Assembly (NCBI GenBank): GCA_018669795.1 | Contig: JABHSQ010000002.1 | Coordinates: 58,320 to 122,319 of the forward strand | Reading direction: 5' to 3' | Origin: Flavobacteriaceae bacterium | GTDB taxonomy: Bacteria > Bacteroidota > Bacteroidia > Flavobacteriales > Flavobacteriaceae | Length of the DNA: 64,000 nt | Shown: in pieces, positions 1 to 9,203 of the stretch | Layout of the letters: every line of letters starts with the position of its first letter | How positions within the stretch are numbered: position 1 is the stretch's first letter | Made by a program: the position numbers and the translations under genes | The notes under the pieces: generated by a model | The model's input: only the letters and a program-made list of their open reading frames with translations | What the model was told of the DNA's origin: nothing | Databases searched by the model: none

Positions 1-1715
1 TGATTGAAATAAAAATTGACAAAGAAAATAAGAAACTTCATATCATCGACCAAGGAATTGGCATGACAAAAGATGAAATTGAAAAATACATCAATGAAAT
101 AGCATTTTCTGGAGCTGAAGAGTTTTTAGAAAAATACAAAGATGAAGCTGGAGATGATAAAGGTATCATCGGTCATTTTGGATTGGGTTTTTATTCTGCT
201 TTTATGGTAGCAGAAAAAGTTGAAATTATTTCAAAAAGTTTTAAAGACGAACCTGCTGTTCATTGGGAATGTGATGGATCTCCAGAATACGTTACCGAAG
301 CCTCAGACAAAACAGATAGGGGTACAGAAATTATCCTTCATATCGCAGACGATTCTTTAGAATTTTTAGAAGATGCGCGTATTACAGAACTACTTACTAA
401 GTATAATAAGTTTATGCCTATTCCAATTAAATTTGGAATGCGTACGGAAACACTTCCAAAGCCTGAAGGTGCAAAAGAAGAAGATCCTGCTCCTACAGAA
501 GAAGTAGATAATATTATTAATAACCCAACTCCAGCTTGGACCAAACAACCTGCAGATTTAAATCCTGATGATTATAAAAGTTTTTACAGAGAATTGTATC
601 CTATGCAATTTGAAGATCCTCTTTTTAACATACACCTTAATGTAGATTATCCTTTTAATCTTACCGGAATTTTATACTTCCCAAAGATGACAAATGATAT
701 GAATTCGCAAAAAGATAAAATTCAGTTATATCAAAATCAAGTTTTTGTAACTGATAATGTGGAAGGAATTGTTCCAGAATTTCTAACGATGCTTCGTGGA
801 GTTATTGATTCACCAGACATCCCTTTAAATGTTTCTAGAAGTTACCTTCAAGCAGACGGTGCTGTAAAAAAGATTTCAAGTTACATCACTCGTAAAGTAG
901 CTGATAAACTAAAGAGCTTATTTAATAGCAATAGAGAAGAATTTGAACAAAAATGGAATGACATTAAAATTGTTATTGAATATGGAATGCTTTCTGAAGA
1001 TAAATTCTTTGAAAAAGCACAAGCTTTTGCTTTATTCCCAACAGTAGATAATACATTTTTTACTATTGAAGAATTAAAAGAAAAAATCAAACCGCTACAA
1101 ACAGATAAGGATGACAAATTAGTGGTTTTATATGCTTCAAATAAAGACGAACAACACGCTTATATTGATGCAGCAAAAGAAAAAGGATATGAAGTATTGT
1201 TTCTAGACTCTCCTATCGTTTCACATTTAATTCAAAAATTAGAATCTACGGAAGAAAATGTAACCTTTGTAAGAGTAGATGGAGATCATATCGACAATTT
1301 AATTAAGAAGGATGAGGAACAAATATCTAAGTTAAACGAAGATGAGAAAAAGTCTTTAACCACTATTTTAACTGAGATCATTCCTAAAGATAAATTTACA
1401 GTTCAGTTAGAGGCTATGGATAGTAAAGCCAATCCATTTATCATCACACAACCAGAATTTATGCGTCGCATGAAAGAGATGCAACAGTCAGGTGGCGGTG
1501 GTGGTATGTTTGGAATGGGTAATATGCCAGATATGTATAATTTAGTAGTCAATACTAATAATGAGTTAATTGGCGAAATACTAACTACTAAAACTGCAAA
1601 AAAGAAAGAGCGTTTGGTTAACCAAGCATTAGATTTAGCACGTTTATCACAAAACCTTTTAAAAGGTGAAGAGTTAACCACCTTCATAAAACGAAGTTTT
1701 GATATGATTAAATAA
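1..1715 (+). CDS. htpG: Molecular chaperone HtpG (Hsp90), 5' end cut off by window edge
   Basis: ATP-dependent Hsp90 chaperone of the cytosol that helps client proteins fold. The reading frame is open from base 3, and the codons before the first internal ATG at 63 read ...HIIDQGIGM, the DxGIGM ATP-binding motif of the GHKL fold, so that ATG is internal and the true start lies before the window. The next ATP-lid motif is visible as GHFGLGFYSAFMVA. The middle domain follows, with the Hsp90 signature NVSRSYLQ, and the C-terminal dimerisation domain holds a Gly/Met-rich stretch (GGGGGMFGMGNMPDM) seen in Bacteroidota HtpG. About 570 codons are present. A strong hairpin terminator follows the stop. 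Identification is secure; only the start is missing. Confidence 0.97.
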   Translation, partial: IEIKIDKENKKLHIIDQGIGMTKDEIEKYINEIAFSGAEEFLEKYKDEAGDDKGIIGHFGLGFYSAFMVAEKVEIISKSFKDEPAVHWECDGSPEYVTEASDKTDRGTEIILHIADDSLEFLEDARITELLTKYNKFMPIPIKFGMRTETLPKPEGAKEEDPAPTEEVDNIINNPTPAWTKQPADLNPDDYKSFYRELYPMQFEDPLFNIHLNVDYPFNLTGILYFPKMTNDMNSQKDKIQLYQNQVFVTDNVEGIVPEFLTMLRGVIDSPDIPLNVSRSYLQADGAVKKISSYITRKVADKLKSLFNSNREEFEQKWNDIKIVIEYGMLSEDKFFEKAQAFALFPTVDNTFFTIEELKEKIKPLQTDKDDKLVVLYASNKDEQHAYIDAAKEKGYEVLFLDSPIVSHLIQKLESTEENVTFVRVDGDHIDNLIKKDEEQISKLNEDEKKSLTTILTEIIPKDKFTVQLEAMDSKANPFIITQPEFMRRMKEMQQSGGGGGMFGMGNMPDMYNLVVNTNNELIGEILTTKTAKKKERLVNQALDLARLSQNLLKGEELTTFIKRSFDMIK

Positions 1716-1736
1716 TCATTTTAAAACTTAAAATTT

Positions 1737-1775
1737 AAACCTCCTTTTCTTAATTGAAAAGGAGGTTTTTTTATT
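1737..1775 (+). terminator. Rho-independent terminator of htpG
   Basis: A 13 bp perfect stem (1737-1749 with 1756-1768) with a 6 nt loop, followed by a T-rich tract. It lies 21 nt after the htpG stop codon. Confidence 0.9.
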
Positions 1776-1798
1776 GTATTTTTAAAAAAATATTGTTT

Positions 1799-2149
1799 AT
1801 GTTTCCATGGCATCAATACCTATTAGCTTTATTGTTTATTCTTGGCGGAGCTAATCATTTTAGAACACCAAAAATTTACAAAAAAATAATGCCCTCATAT
1901 ATTCCAGCACATAGTAGTTTGGTACTAGCAACTGGTATTTTTGAAATGATTTTTGGGTTTATGTTAATTACGCAAGAAAGTCAACAAATCGGTGCAATTG
2001 GCATCTTAGTATTATTGATACTCTTTATACCAATACATGTTCATATGTTAATAAATAAAGAAGCTTCCTTAAAACTCCCTAGGTGGGTTTTAATTTTAAG
2101 AATCCCTCTTCAATTACTATTGATATACTGGGTTTATTTGTATGTTTAA
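1799..2149 (+). CDS. DoxX-like small integral membrane protein
   Basis: A 116-residue protein that is almost entirely hydrophobic, with about four membrane segments. The motif GGANHFRTPKIYKKIMPSYIP near the N-terminus (a short conserved loop with His, then Pro) and the overall size match the DoxX/DoxX-like family of Bacteroidota, whose role is mostly unknown. The frame is open from 1754, but that stretch overlaps the htpG terminator, so the ATG at 1799 is chosen. The stop codon directly abuts the stop of the convergent nuclease gene. Family placement is by sequence character; no function is claimed. Confidence 0.7.
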   Translation: MFPWHQYLLALLFILGGANHFRTPKIYKKIMPSYIPAHSSLVLATGIFEMIFGFMLITQESQQIGAIGILVLLILFIPIHVHMLINKEASLKLPRWVLILRIPLQLLLIYWVYLYV

Positions 2150-2929
2150 TTAGCTGTATATATCATTAAGAATGCTTGCTAATCTAATTCCTCCTTTTTG
2201 TAATTGTAGTAAAACAGTATTCATATAATCGTAAGAATACCTATATTTTAGTTTTGCTCCTGGCTCAATATTAATATAAATCTCTTTACAAAGCGCTCTA
2301 CTATCATACATCCAATCGATAACAGTCCCTCCTGCTATATCGTTTATTTCTTCTTTAGATAAACTATTTTCATTAACTGCTATTTCGGTATACGTCATTC
2401 CGTAGCTATCAATCATTTTTGAATCCCAAACCACATGTAAATTAGTTCCATTATTAAACCACTTTACTTTTAAATCATTTCCTCCTTTATCATCTGCCAT
2501 TCCAACATGCAGGGGCTGGTGTAAATCACCCATAAAATGAATTAACATTTTTAAATAAAATACTTTATCCTCTTTTGAGGAATCACTTTTTTTTAAAACT
2601 TCAATACAGGTATTTATTCCAACTATTAAATCACCTTTATGATTTTTGGGATGAACTTCGTAACTGCTATCCAATGGAAAATTCACATAATGCCAAGGAC
2701 TAAATTTTCTATAGTTTTTATCGCTTTTTATTTCATCACCATAATTAGAAACATAGGCAATTGAGTGCCCATCTAATAATTTATTAATTTCTTTTCTTGC
2801 CTTTTTAGAAAGGTATTTTTCAGCAATTTCACCGGTAGCTCTATGTCCTGTTTTACCCCAATCATCTGAAGAATATGACACATACGAGTTCAGGAAAATA
2901 AATAATAATAAGATAGGAATTTTTTTCAC
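2150..2929 (-). CDS. Secreted S1/P1-type zinc nuclease
   Basis: Exported nuclease (259 aa) of the S1/P1 and phospholipase C superfamily, which cleaves single-stranded nucleic acids with three zinc ions. A signal peptide covers roughly residues 1-20. The mature protein begins DDWGKTGH, giving the Trp24 whose backbone binds zinc and His29. The other ligands of the family are all visible: Asp65, His80 (SPWHYVNF), His131 and Asp135 (HFMGDLHQPLH), His141, His165 and Asp169 (NLHVVWD). The full set of metal ligands suggests an active enzyme. It probably scavenges phosphate or nucleosides from extracellular DNA or RNA, as inferred from the family. It converges on the DoxX-like gene. Confidence 0.92.
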   Translation of the reverse strand: MKKIPILLLFIFLNSYVSYSSDDWGKTGHRATGEIAEKYLSKKARKEINKLLDGHSIAYVSNYGDEIKSDKNYRKFSPWHYVNFPLDSSYEVHPKNHKGDLIVGINTCIEVLKKSDSSKEDKVFYLKMLIHFMGDLHQPLHVGMADDKGGNDLKVKWFNNGTNLHVVWDSKMIDSYGMTYTEIAVNENSLSKEEINDIAGGTVIDWMYDSRALCKEIYINIEPGAKLKYRYSYDYMNTVLLQLQKGGIRLASILNDIYS

Positions 2930-2946
2930 GGTGAATTATTTTAACA

Positions 2947-2954
2947 CAAAGATA
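2947..2954 (-). promoter_or_regulatory. Bacteroidota -7 box (TATCTTTG) before the nuclease gene
   Basis: Minus-strand TATCTTTG, an exact TAnnTTTG match, 17 nt before the start codon. No convincing -33 TTTG is seen at the expected spacing. Confidence 0.5.
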
Positions 2955-3048
2955 CTATTCCTAATTATTAATAACATATTATAAAAAACAATTGAATGTT
3001 AAAATTGAAAAAAGTTATATATTGAAATTTATAAAATTCATCATTAAA

Positions 3049-3981
3049 ATGAAATTAAATTTGGTTTTGTTATTCTTGTTTTTTTTCGAAATAATCCCTG
3101 CTCAAAACACAACTTTTAATTCAGAAGATTTAAGTATTCAGTCATCCATTCAAGGAACATTACTAATTCCATCAAATAAAAACAAAATTCCTTTAGCAAT
3201 TATAATTCAAGGCTCTGGCCCTACCGATAGAAACGGAAATCAAAAAAATTTAAAAAACAATTCTTTAAAATATTTAGCGGAAGGACTTTATCATAAAAAT
3301 ATTGCAACTTTTAGATATGATAAGGGATTTTTTAAACAAGTATTAGATGGAACTTTTGATGAAAGAGAAGTCGATTTTAATGATTTTATTAAAGATGCCA
3401 TTAATGTGGTTGATTATTTTAAAGAAGATCAACGATTCTCAGAACTAATAATTATCGGTCATAGTCAAGGCTCTTTAGTAGGAATGATAGCTGCTCAAGA
3501 AAAAAGTGTTTCAAAATTTATTTCATTAGCAGGTGCTGGTCAGGAGATTGACGATGTAGTTATAGATCAATTAAAAAAACAATCTCCAGCATTGGTAGAA
3601 AATGCACGAAAATCTTTTGATGACATACGCGTAAATGGGCTTGCTCAAAATTACAGTCCTTTCCTTGCTGCTATTTTTAGGCCTTCACTTCAACCATTTA
3701 TGATTAGTTGGATGAATTATAATCCTCAAATAGAAATTGCAAAACTTACCATTCCAGTCCTTATCATTAATGGAAATAATGATTTGCAAGTTCAAGTGTC
3801 AGAAGCAGAAAAATTAAAAAATGCAAAACCAGATGCAGTATTGGTTATCATCCCAAATATGAATCATCTATTTAAAGAAATAAAAGGCGGTTTAATAGAA
3901 AATCAAAAATCATATAATGATGAAGGTTTACCTATTATGAAAAAACTAATTAAAACAATAAAATTATTTATTTTAAAATAA
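3049..3981 (+). CDS. Secreted alpha/beta hydrolase
   Basis: A 310-residue serine hydrolase of the alpha/beta fold. The ATG at 3049 is chosen because it is followed by a classic signal peptide (MKLNLVLLFLFFFEIIPAQ); the frame extends back to a TTG at 2992 but the extra residues precede the export signal. An oxyanion-loop motif GSGPTDRNG is followed by the nucleophile elbow GHSQGS (Ser139). The acid is probably in INGNNDLQV and the base in NMNHLFK near the C-terminus. The N-terminal region resembles the prolyl oligopeptidase/BAAT-type esterases common in Bacteroidota. The substrate cannot be told. The DUF819 gene starts 4 nt after its stop. Confidence 0.82.
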   Translation: MKLNLVLLFLFFFEIIPAQNTTFNSEDLSIQSSIQGTLLIPSNKNKIPLAIIIQGSGPTDRNGNQKNLKNNSLKYLAEGLYHKNIATFRYDKGFFKQVLDGTFDEREVDFNDFIKDAINVVDYFKEDQRFSELIIIGHSQGSLVGMIAAQEKSVSKFISLAGAGQEIDDVVIDQLKKQSPALVENARKSFDDIRVNGLAQNYSPFLAAIFRPSLQPFMISWMNYNPQIEIAKLTIPVLIINGNNDLQVQVSEAEKLKNAKPDAVLVIIPNMNHLFKEIKGGLIENQKSYNDEGLPIMKKLIKTIKLFILK

Positions 3982-3985
3982 AAAA

Positions 3986-5320
3986 ATGCAAGAAACCACA
4001 GAAATAATATTAGATACCACACCTTTATTTACAAATGACACCATTGTTTTTGGACTCTTAATGCTAGCATTGGGTTTTATTTTTTATACAGAATCTAAAA
4101 CCTCGGGGTTTTGGCATAAATTCTATAAAATTGTACCAGGATTATTTTTAGCATATATGGTCCCAGCTTTATTTACAACCGTTGGACTTATAGCTCCAGA
4201 ATGGATTACTATAAAAGAAAATGGTGATGTTATAGAAGGTGGTACTAATTTGTATTATGTTGCAAGCAGGTATCTACTTCCTGCAGCATTGGTTTTAATG
4301 ACATTGAGTATCGATTTAAAAGCAGTATTTAATTTAGGTTGGAAAGCATTGGTTATGTTTTTTACAGGAACTATTGGTATTATCATTGGAGGTCCAATTG
4401 CCATTTTATTAATTTCAACTTTTTCACCAGAAACCGTTGGAGGAGTTGGACCAGATGCAGTATGGAGAGGACTATCTACTCTAGCTGGAAGCTGGATAGG
4501 TGGAGGTGCCAACCAAACCGCAATGTTAGAGATTTATGGTTATAACCAGAAATTATATGGCGGAATGGTTTTTGTCGATATCGTGGTAGCTAATATCTGG
4601 ATGGCAATATTACTTATTGGTATTGGTAAGCGAAAAAGAATAAACAAATGGCTTAAAGCAGATACTTCAGCTATTGATAATTTAAAAGAAAAAGTTTCAA
4701 CATTTACCGAAAAAATAAAACGAAACCCTTCCTTAACAGACTTGATGATTATTGCAGCGATTGCATTTGGATCGGTCAGTATAGCACACTTATTTGCTAG
4801 TTTTTTAGCTCCATTTTTTAATGATTTTGTCGCTAATATAGAAAACCCAACGAACAGGAATATATTTACCTTTTTGGGTTCAAAATTTTTCTGGATGATA
4901 AGTATCGCAACTCTTATAGCTATACTTTTATCGTTTACCAAAGCTAAAAATTATGAAGGAGCAGGTGCTAGTAAGTTTGGTAGTGTATTTATATATATCC
5001 TCGTGGCTAGTATTGGTATGAAAATGGATTTAACTTTAATATTGGACAATACAGGATTAATTTTAATTGGTATTGTCTGGATGAGTATTCATGCAGGATT
5101 GCTTATTTTAATTGCAAAAATCATTAAGGCACCCTACTTCTTTTTAGCATTGGGCAGTCAAGCCAATGTGGGAGGTGCAGCTTCTGCTCCTATTGTCGCA
5201 TCTGCTTTTCATCCATCACTTGCAACCGTAGGTGTTTTATTAGCTGTTTTTGGTTATGCGGTGGGAACTTTAGGGGCAATTATTTGTACTATCTTAATGC
5301 AATTGGCAGCAGTTTCATAA
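3986..5320 (+). CDS. DUF819 family multi-pass membrane protein
   Basis: A 444-residue inner-membrane protein with about a dozen hydrophobic segments. Conserved stretches such as MTLSIDLKAVFNLG, the glycine-rich GGPIAILL, GSWIGGGANQTAM and, near the end, SQANVGGAASAPIVA match the DUF819 (YjcL-like) family. The two Gly/Ala-rich half-loops in the two halves resemble the inverted repeats of secondary transporters, so a transport role is likely, but the substrate is not known. It begins 4 nt after the hydrolase stop, so the two are probably co-transcribed. Confidence 0.82.
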   Translation: MQETTEIILDTTPLFTNDTIVFGLLMLALGFIFYTESKTSGFWHKFYKIVPGLFLAYMVPALFTTVGLIAPEWITIKENGDVIEGGTNLYYVASRYLLPAALVLMTLSIDLKAVFNLGWKALVMFFTGTIGIIIGGPIAILLISTFSPETVGGVGPDAVWRGLSTLAGSWIGGGANQTAMLEIYGYNQKLYGGMVFVDIVVANIWMAILLIGIGKRKRINKWLKADTSAIDNLKEKVSTFTEKIKRNPSLTDLMIIAAIAFGSVSIAHLFASFLAPFFNDFVANIENPTNRNIFTFLGSKFFWMISIATLIAILLSFTKAKNYEGAGASKFGSVFIYILVASIGMKMDLTLILDNTGLILIGIVWMSIHAGLLILIAKIIKAPYFFLALGSQANVGGAASAPIVASAFHPSLATVGVLLAVFGYAVGTLGAIICTILMQLAAVS

Positions 5321-5371
5321 TGAATTGATTAACAATTAATGCATCTTTGTCTTTCTTAAAATTGATTTAAA

Positions 5372-6079
5372 ATGAATAAATATTTAACACTCTTAACTGT
5401 TTTAATTCTATTAATTGCTTGTTCAAGTAATGAAGATAAAATGAAGCTTACAGGGAATGTTAAGGGACTTAAAAAAGGAACTTTATTACTTCAAAAAATA
5501 CAAGATTCCCTATTAGTTTCTATTGATTCTGTTTCAGTTAATGGTAGTTCTTTATTTAGTTTTCATGAAACAGTCCTGGAACCTGAAATTTATTATTTAT
5601 ACCTACGCTTAGAAAATGGTACTTTAAAAGATGATCGTATTTCATTTTTTGCAGAAGCAAATCCTATCAACATTAGCACTACGTTAACTAATTTTGCAAT
5701 AGATGCAAAGGTTACTGGATCTAATAATCAAGAAAAATATAAAAACTATAAAAAAATTATTGATCGATACTCTGATAAAAATTTAGAGTTAATTGAACAA
5801 AGTTTTAAAGCAACAAAGCAAGGAAATGATTCTTTAGCGAATAAATTAGATAACACTCAAAAATCAATTCTTGCCAAAAAATATTTAGCAACCATAAGTT
5901 TTGCTTTATCGAATAAGGACTTTGAAATATCACCTTATTTAATAGTAAGTCATGTAAATGATGCTAAACTTGTTTATTTAGACTCGGTATATAATAATCT
6001 TAGCAAAAAAATTAAAGACTCTAAATACGGTAAGGATTTAGAGTCTTTAATACAATCTAGAAAAAATTTAGATAATTAA
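5372..6079 (+). CDS. DUF4369-type lipoprotein
   Basis: A 235-residue lipoprotein. The signal peptide ends in the lipobox LLIACSS (Cys17), so it should be anchored in a membrane facing the periplasm. The N-terminal domain (MKLTGNVKGLKKGTLLLQK...) is typical of DUF4369, which in Bacteroidota usually stands in front of a thioredoxin-like domain. Here no CxxC thioredoxin domain follows; the C-terminal half is a charged, helical stretch instead. It could be a short relative or a product that lost the thioredoxin part. It overlaps the convergent hypothetical gene by 4 nt. Confidence 0.7.
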   Translation: MNKYLTLLTVLILLIACSSNEDKMKLTGNVKGLKKGTLLLQKIQDSLLVSIDSVSVNGSSLFSFHETVLEPEIYYLYLRLENGTLKDDRISFFAEANPINISTTLTNFAIDAKVTGSNNQEKYKNYKKIIDRYSDKNLELIEQSFKATKQGNDSLANKLDNTQKSILAKKYLATISFALSNKDFEISPYLIVSHVNDAKLVYLDSVYNNLSKKIKDSKYGKDLESLIQSRKNLDN

Positions 6080-6345
6080 ATTAAGGCGTTAATTTTATCA
6101 ATTAATTTCCTTCCTTTTTCTTCTAACTCTTGATTAATTTCTTTAAAATGTTGTTTACTATTTTCTACATTTTTAAGATTAATTTTTGCAATTAATTCGT
6201 CAAAAACATTAATTGCTTCATCAATAATTGCTTCAGAATTTTTCGTTTCTTTTTTTGGATTTGTTAGCTCCCATAAATAAACAGCTTCAATGATATCTCC
6301 TAATACGTAGTTGATGTCTTTTTTTAAATCGCGTATATTTGCCAT
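6076..6345 (-). CDS. Conserved small helical protein of unknown function
   Basis: An 89-residue acidic/basic protein predicted to be almost all helix (MANIRDLKKDINYVLGDIIE...). No signal peptide or membrane segment is present. Start at 6345 is chosen because the frame's earlier ATG at 6366 lies upstream of the likely transcription start set by a TACTTTTG box at 6364-6371. I recognise the type from flavobacterial genomes but know no function. It overlaps tail-to-tail with the DUF4369 gene. Confidence 0.6.
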   Translation of the reverse strand: MANIRDLKKDINYVLGDIIEAVYLWELTNPKKETKNSEAIIDEAINVFDELIAKINLKNVENSKQHFKEINQELEEKGRKLIDKINALI

Positions 6346-6363
6346 AGTATTTTTTAATTTTTG

Positions 6364-6371
6364 CAAAAGTA
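6364..6371 (-). promoter_or_regulatory. -7 box (TACTTTTG) before the small helical protein
   Basis: Exact TAnnTTTG on the minus strand, 18 nt before the ATG at 6345. This placement argues for the shorter start of the gene. Confidence 0.45.
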
Positions 6372-6446
6372 CTACATTTTCAATCCATTAGGGGACATAA
6401 ACTTCTAAAAATATTGCAGATTTTGATATAATTTCAATATTCTTAA

Positions 6447-6857
6447 TTAATTACCGGTGTATACTACAAAATTTCTTGGAGTTTCATATAAAGTTACAGA
6501 CAGCTTAAACCTACCTAAAAGCTTAGCATTTAATTTATCCCAAATTAATACAGCTATATTTTCCATGGTAGGATTCAAATTTTTAAACTCTGGGACATCT
6601 AAATTTAAATTTTTATGATCCAAATAATCTTCAACTTCTTCTTTAATAATATTTTTTAATTCTACAATGTCGATTAAAAAACCTGTCTCTTGATTAATAG
6701 TTCCGGTCACACCAACTTCTAGCTCATAATTATGGCCATGAAAATTTGGGTTATTACATTTTCCAAAGACAGCATTATTTTTTTCATCATCCCAATCGGA
6801 TCTATATAAACGGTGTGCTGCGTTGAAATGAGATTTTCTATATACTGTTAAACTCAT
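6447..6857 (-). CDS. queD: 6-carboxytetrahydropterin synthase-like protein (QueD/PTPS)
   Basis: A 136-residue member of the 6-pyruvoyl-tetrahydropterin synthase family, which turns 7,8-dihydroneopterin triphosphate into 6-carboxytetrahydropterin in the queuosine pathway. The zinc ligands are His15 (FNAAHRL), His40 and His42 (FHGHNYELEV), and the catalytic Cys is Cys34 (FGKCNNP). The C-terminal TLYETPRNF carries the conserved Glu that holds the pterin. The length is normal. The start codon overlaps the stop of idi by 4 nt, so the two are probably translated together, though they belong to different pathways. Confidence 0.92.
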   Translation of the reverse strand: MSLTVYRKSHFNAAHRLYRSDWDDEKNNAVFGKCNNPNFHGHNYELEVGVTGTINQETGFLIDIVELKNIIKEEVEDYLDHKNLNLDVPEFKNLNPTMENIAVLIWDKLNAKLLGRFKLSVTLYETPRNFVVYTGN

Positions 6858-7375
6858 ATGGATTGGTGTTTATAAAATTTATCAAATATAATCTTAAACC
6901 AAGCAGTATAACTATTTGGTCTTTCTTTTATGTCTTTTTTAACATCATCTAAAAGCATCCATTTCCAAGATGCAACTTCTTCTATGTTTATAATTGGCTC
7001 ACCATTAAATTTACCAACTAATATGTGGTCGTATTCATATTCTGTAAGTCCATTATCAAAGGGAGCTTTATATATAAAAGATGTAGTTTCTGAAAGTTCT
7101 GTTATAAAACCCATTTCTTCTTGCAACCTACGTTTTCCAGCACCTATGTTACTTTCTCCATTACGTTGGTGGCTACAACAAGTATTGGTCCATAAACCTG
7201 GAGAATGATATTTTTCTAATGCTCTTTGTTGAAGCATCAATTCATTTTTATCATTAAAAACAAAAACTGAAAATGCCCTATGAAGAACTGCTTTTTCATG
7301 CGCTTCTTGTTTTGGCATAAGCCCAATTTGTTCATCTTTTTCATTTACAAGTATCACTTGTTCTTCAAGTTTCAT
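6854..7375 (-). CDS. idi: Isopentenyl-diphosphate delta-isomerase, type I
   Basis: Interconverts isopentenyl diphosphate and dimethylallyl diphosphate in isoprenoid synthesis. The 173-residue sequence has a Nudix-type fold with the family's active-site motif TNTCCSHQ (catalytic Cys67, metal ligand His69), metal ligands His26 and His32 (EAHEKAVLHRAF), the RRLQEEMGF Nudix helix, and EYEYDHIL with the second catalytic Glu. It is the first gene of a pair with queD, sharing a 4 nt start/stop overlap. A TATTTTTG box lies 18 nt before the start. Confidence 0.95.
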   Translation of the reverse strand: MKLEEQVILVNEKDEQIGLMPKQEAHEKAVLHRAFSVFVFNDKNELMLQQRALEKYHSPGLWTNTCCSHQRNGESNIGAGKRRLQEEMGFITELSETTSFIYKAPFDNGLTEYEYDHILVGKFNGEPIINIEEVASWKWMLLDDVKKDIKERPNSYTAWFKIIFDKFYKHQSI

Positions 7376-7392
7376 AACATATTCATTTTCTT

Positions 7393-7400
7393 CAAAAATA
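7393..7400 (-). promoter_or_regulatory. -7 box (TATTTTTG) before idi-queD
   Basis: Exact TAnnTTTG on the minus strand, 18 nt before the idi start codon. Confidence 0.45.
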
Positions 7401-7544
7401 CAAAACGAAGTGCTATAAAAAAAAGCGCTTAATAAAGATATTAAATACTTTTTAAACTAAAGGGCAGGTTATTGTGTTTAATTTTGTGGCTAAATATATT
7501 CGAAATATTAAAAATTTGCTATTTACAAACAGTAAAACAACTCG

Positions 7545-7552
7545 TATATTTG
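7545..7552 (+). promoter_or_regulatory. -7 box (TATATTTG) before prfC
   Basis: Exact TAnnTTTG on the plus strand, 20 nt before the prfC ATG. A TTTG lies further upstream at 7515-7518, which is somewhat too far for an ideal -33 element. Confidence 0.5.
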
Positions 7553-7572
7553 CCAAAATAAACTGAAAAAGT

Positions 7573-9159
7573 ATGTCACTACCAAGTGAAATAAAAAGAA
7601 GAAGAACCTTTGGCATTATATCACATCCAGATGCTGGAAAAACCACATTAACTGAAAAACTTTTATTATTTGGGGGTGCTATTCAGGAAGCAGGTGCAGT
7701 AAAATCAAATAAAGTTAAAAAAGGAGCAACTAGTGATTTTATGGAAATTGAACGGCAAAGAGGGATCTCTGTCGCAACTTCTGTTTTAGCTTTTGAGTAT
7801 GAAGGAATAAAAATAAATATACTTGATACTCCAGGTCACAGAGATTTTGCAGAAGACACTTTTAGAACACTAACAGCAGTAGATAGTGTTATTGTGGTTA
7901 TAGATGTTGCAAAAGGTGTAGAAGAACAAACTGTTAAGTTAGTAGAAGTTTGTAGAATGCGAAACATACCAATAATTGTTTTTATTAATAAACTAGATAG
8001 AGAAGGTAAAGATGCTTTTGAACTATTAGATGAAATTGAACAAAAATTAAATCTAACGGTAACACCTATGAGTTTTCCAATAGGTATGGGTTACGATTTT
8101 AAAGGTATTTATAATATTTGGGAAAAGAATGTTAATTTATTTAGTGGTGATAGCAGAAAAAACATTGAAGAAACCATCAGTATTGATAATATTAATAACA
8201 CTCAATTAAATGAATTAATTGGTGATAATACTGCAAATTCCTTGCGGGAAGATGTTGAATTAGCTACTGAAGTATACCCTCCTTTTTCACAAGAAGATTA
8301 TTTAAATGGAGATTTACAACCTGTGTTTTTTGGATCTGCATTAAATAATTTTGGGGTTAGAGAACTTTTAGATTGCTTTATTGAAATTGCTCCTACACCG
8401 AGACCTAAAGAAAGTGATACTCGGTTAGTAAAACCTGAAGAAAGTGATTTTAGCGGATTTGTATTTAAAATACACGCAAATATGGATCCAAAACATCGGG
8501 ATCGCTTGGCATTTGTAAAAATTGTTTCAGGGACCTTTAATAGAAATACCCCTTACTTACATGTAAGAAATAATAAAAAAATGAAATTTTCTAGTCCCAA
8601 TGCTTTTTTTGCTGAACGCAAAGAAATCGTTGATGTTTCTTATCCTGGTGATATTGTAGGCTTGCATGACACTGGTAATTTTAAAATTGGTGATACCTTA
8701 ACTCAAGGTGAACTCATGAAATACAAAGGGATTCCAAGTTTTTCGCCAGAACACTTTAAATACATAAACAATGTAGATCCTTTAAAAAGCAAACAATTAG
8801 CAAAAGGAATTGACCAATTAATGGATGAGGGAGTTGCACAATTATTTGTTTTAGAATTAAACGGAAGAAAAGTAATAGGTACCGTAGGTGCATTACAGTT
8901 TGAAGTTATCCAATATCGATTGGAACATGAATACTCTGCTAAATGCTCATATGAAAATTTAAATGTTTTTAAAGCTTGTTGGGTTGAAATTAAACATTCA
9001 GATCCTGAACAATTAAAAGAATTTAAAAGAGTAAAATCACGCTTTCTGGCAATAGATAAAAGAGGCCAATTGGTTTTCTTTGCAGATTCTGCTTTTACCT
9101 TACAAATGACACAATCTAAATATTCAAAAGTAAAATTGCATTTTGTAAGTGAATTTTAA
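7573..9159 (+). CDS. prfC: Peptide chain release factor 3 (RF3)
   Basis: GTPase that recycles RF1 and RF2 after termination. The 528-residue protein opens with the G1 loop SHPDAGKTTL, then the switch region with ERQRGISVATSV, G3 DTPGHRDF and G4 NKLDRE. The order and the hallmark SHPDAGKTT (rather than the AHVDHGKTT of EF-G and TypA) mark RF3. Domain 2 and the C-terminal RF3 domain (EFKRVKSRFLAIDKRGQLV) are complete. It stands alone between its own promoter and a bidirectional terminator. Confidence 0.97.
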   Translation: MSLPSEIKRRRTFGIISHPDAGKTTLTEKLLLFGGAIQEAGAVKSNKVKKGATSDFMEIERQRGISVATSVLAFEYEGIKINILDTPGHRDFAEDTFRTLTAVDSVIVVIDVAKGVEEQTVKLVEVCRMRNIPIIVFINKLDREGKDAFELLDEIEQKLNLTVTPMSFPIGMGYDFKGIYNIWEKNVNLFSGDSRKNIEETISIDNINNTQLNELIGDNTANSLREDVELATEVYPPFSQEDYLNGDLQPVFFGSALNNFGVRELLDCFIEIAPTPRPKESDTRLVKPEESDFSGFVFKIHANMDPKHRDRLAFVKIVSGTFNRNTPYLHVRNNKKMKFSSPNAFFAERKEIVDVSYPGDIVGLHDTGNFKIGDTLTQGELMKYKGIPSFSPEHFKYINNVDPLKSKQLAKGIDQLMDEGVAQLFVLELNGRKVIGTVGALQFEVIQYRLEHEYSAKCSYENLNVFKACWVEIKHSDPEQLKEFKRVKSRFLAIDKRGQLVFFADSAFTLQMTQSKYSKVKLHFVSEF

Positions 9160-9161
9160 TT

Positions 9162-9199
9162 AAAAAGGATTTGATTCTTTAGAGAATCAAATCCTTTTT
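9162..9199. terminator. Bidirectional terminator between prfC and the DUF3467 gene
   Basis: A 17 bp perfect inverted repeat (9162-9178 with 9183-9199) with a TTAG loop. Its ends are AAAAA and TTTTT, so it can stop transcription from either side, serving both convergent genes. Confidence 0.92.
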
Positions 9200-9203
9200 A
9201 ATT

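Noticed and set aside
1754..1798. Longer start for the DoxX-like protein
   Set aside because: It lies in the htpG terminator hairpin; the ATG at 1799 begins the conserved sequence.
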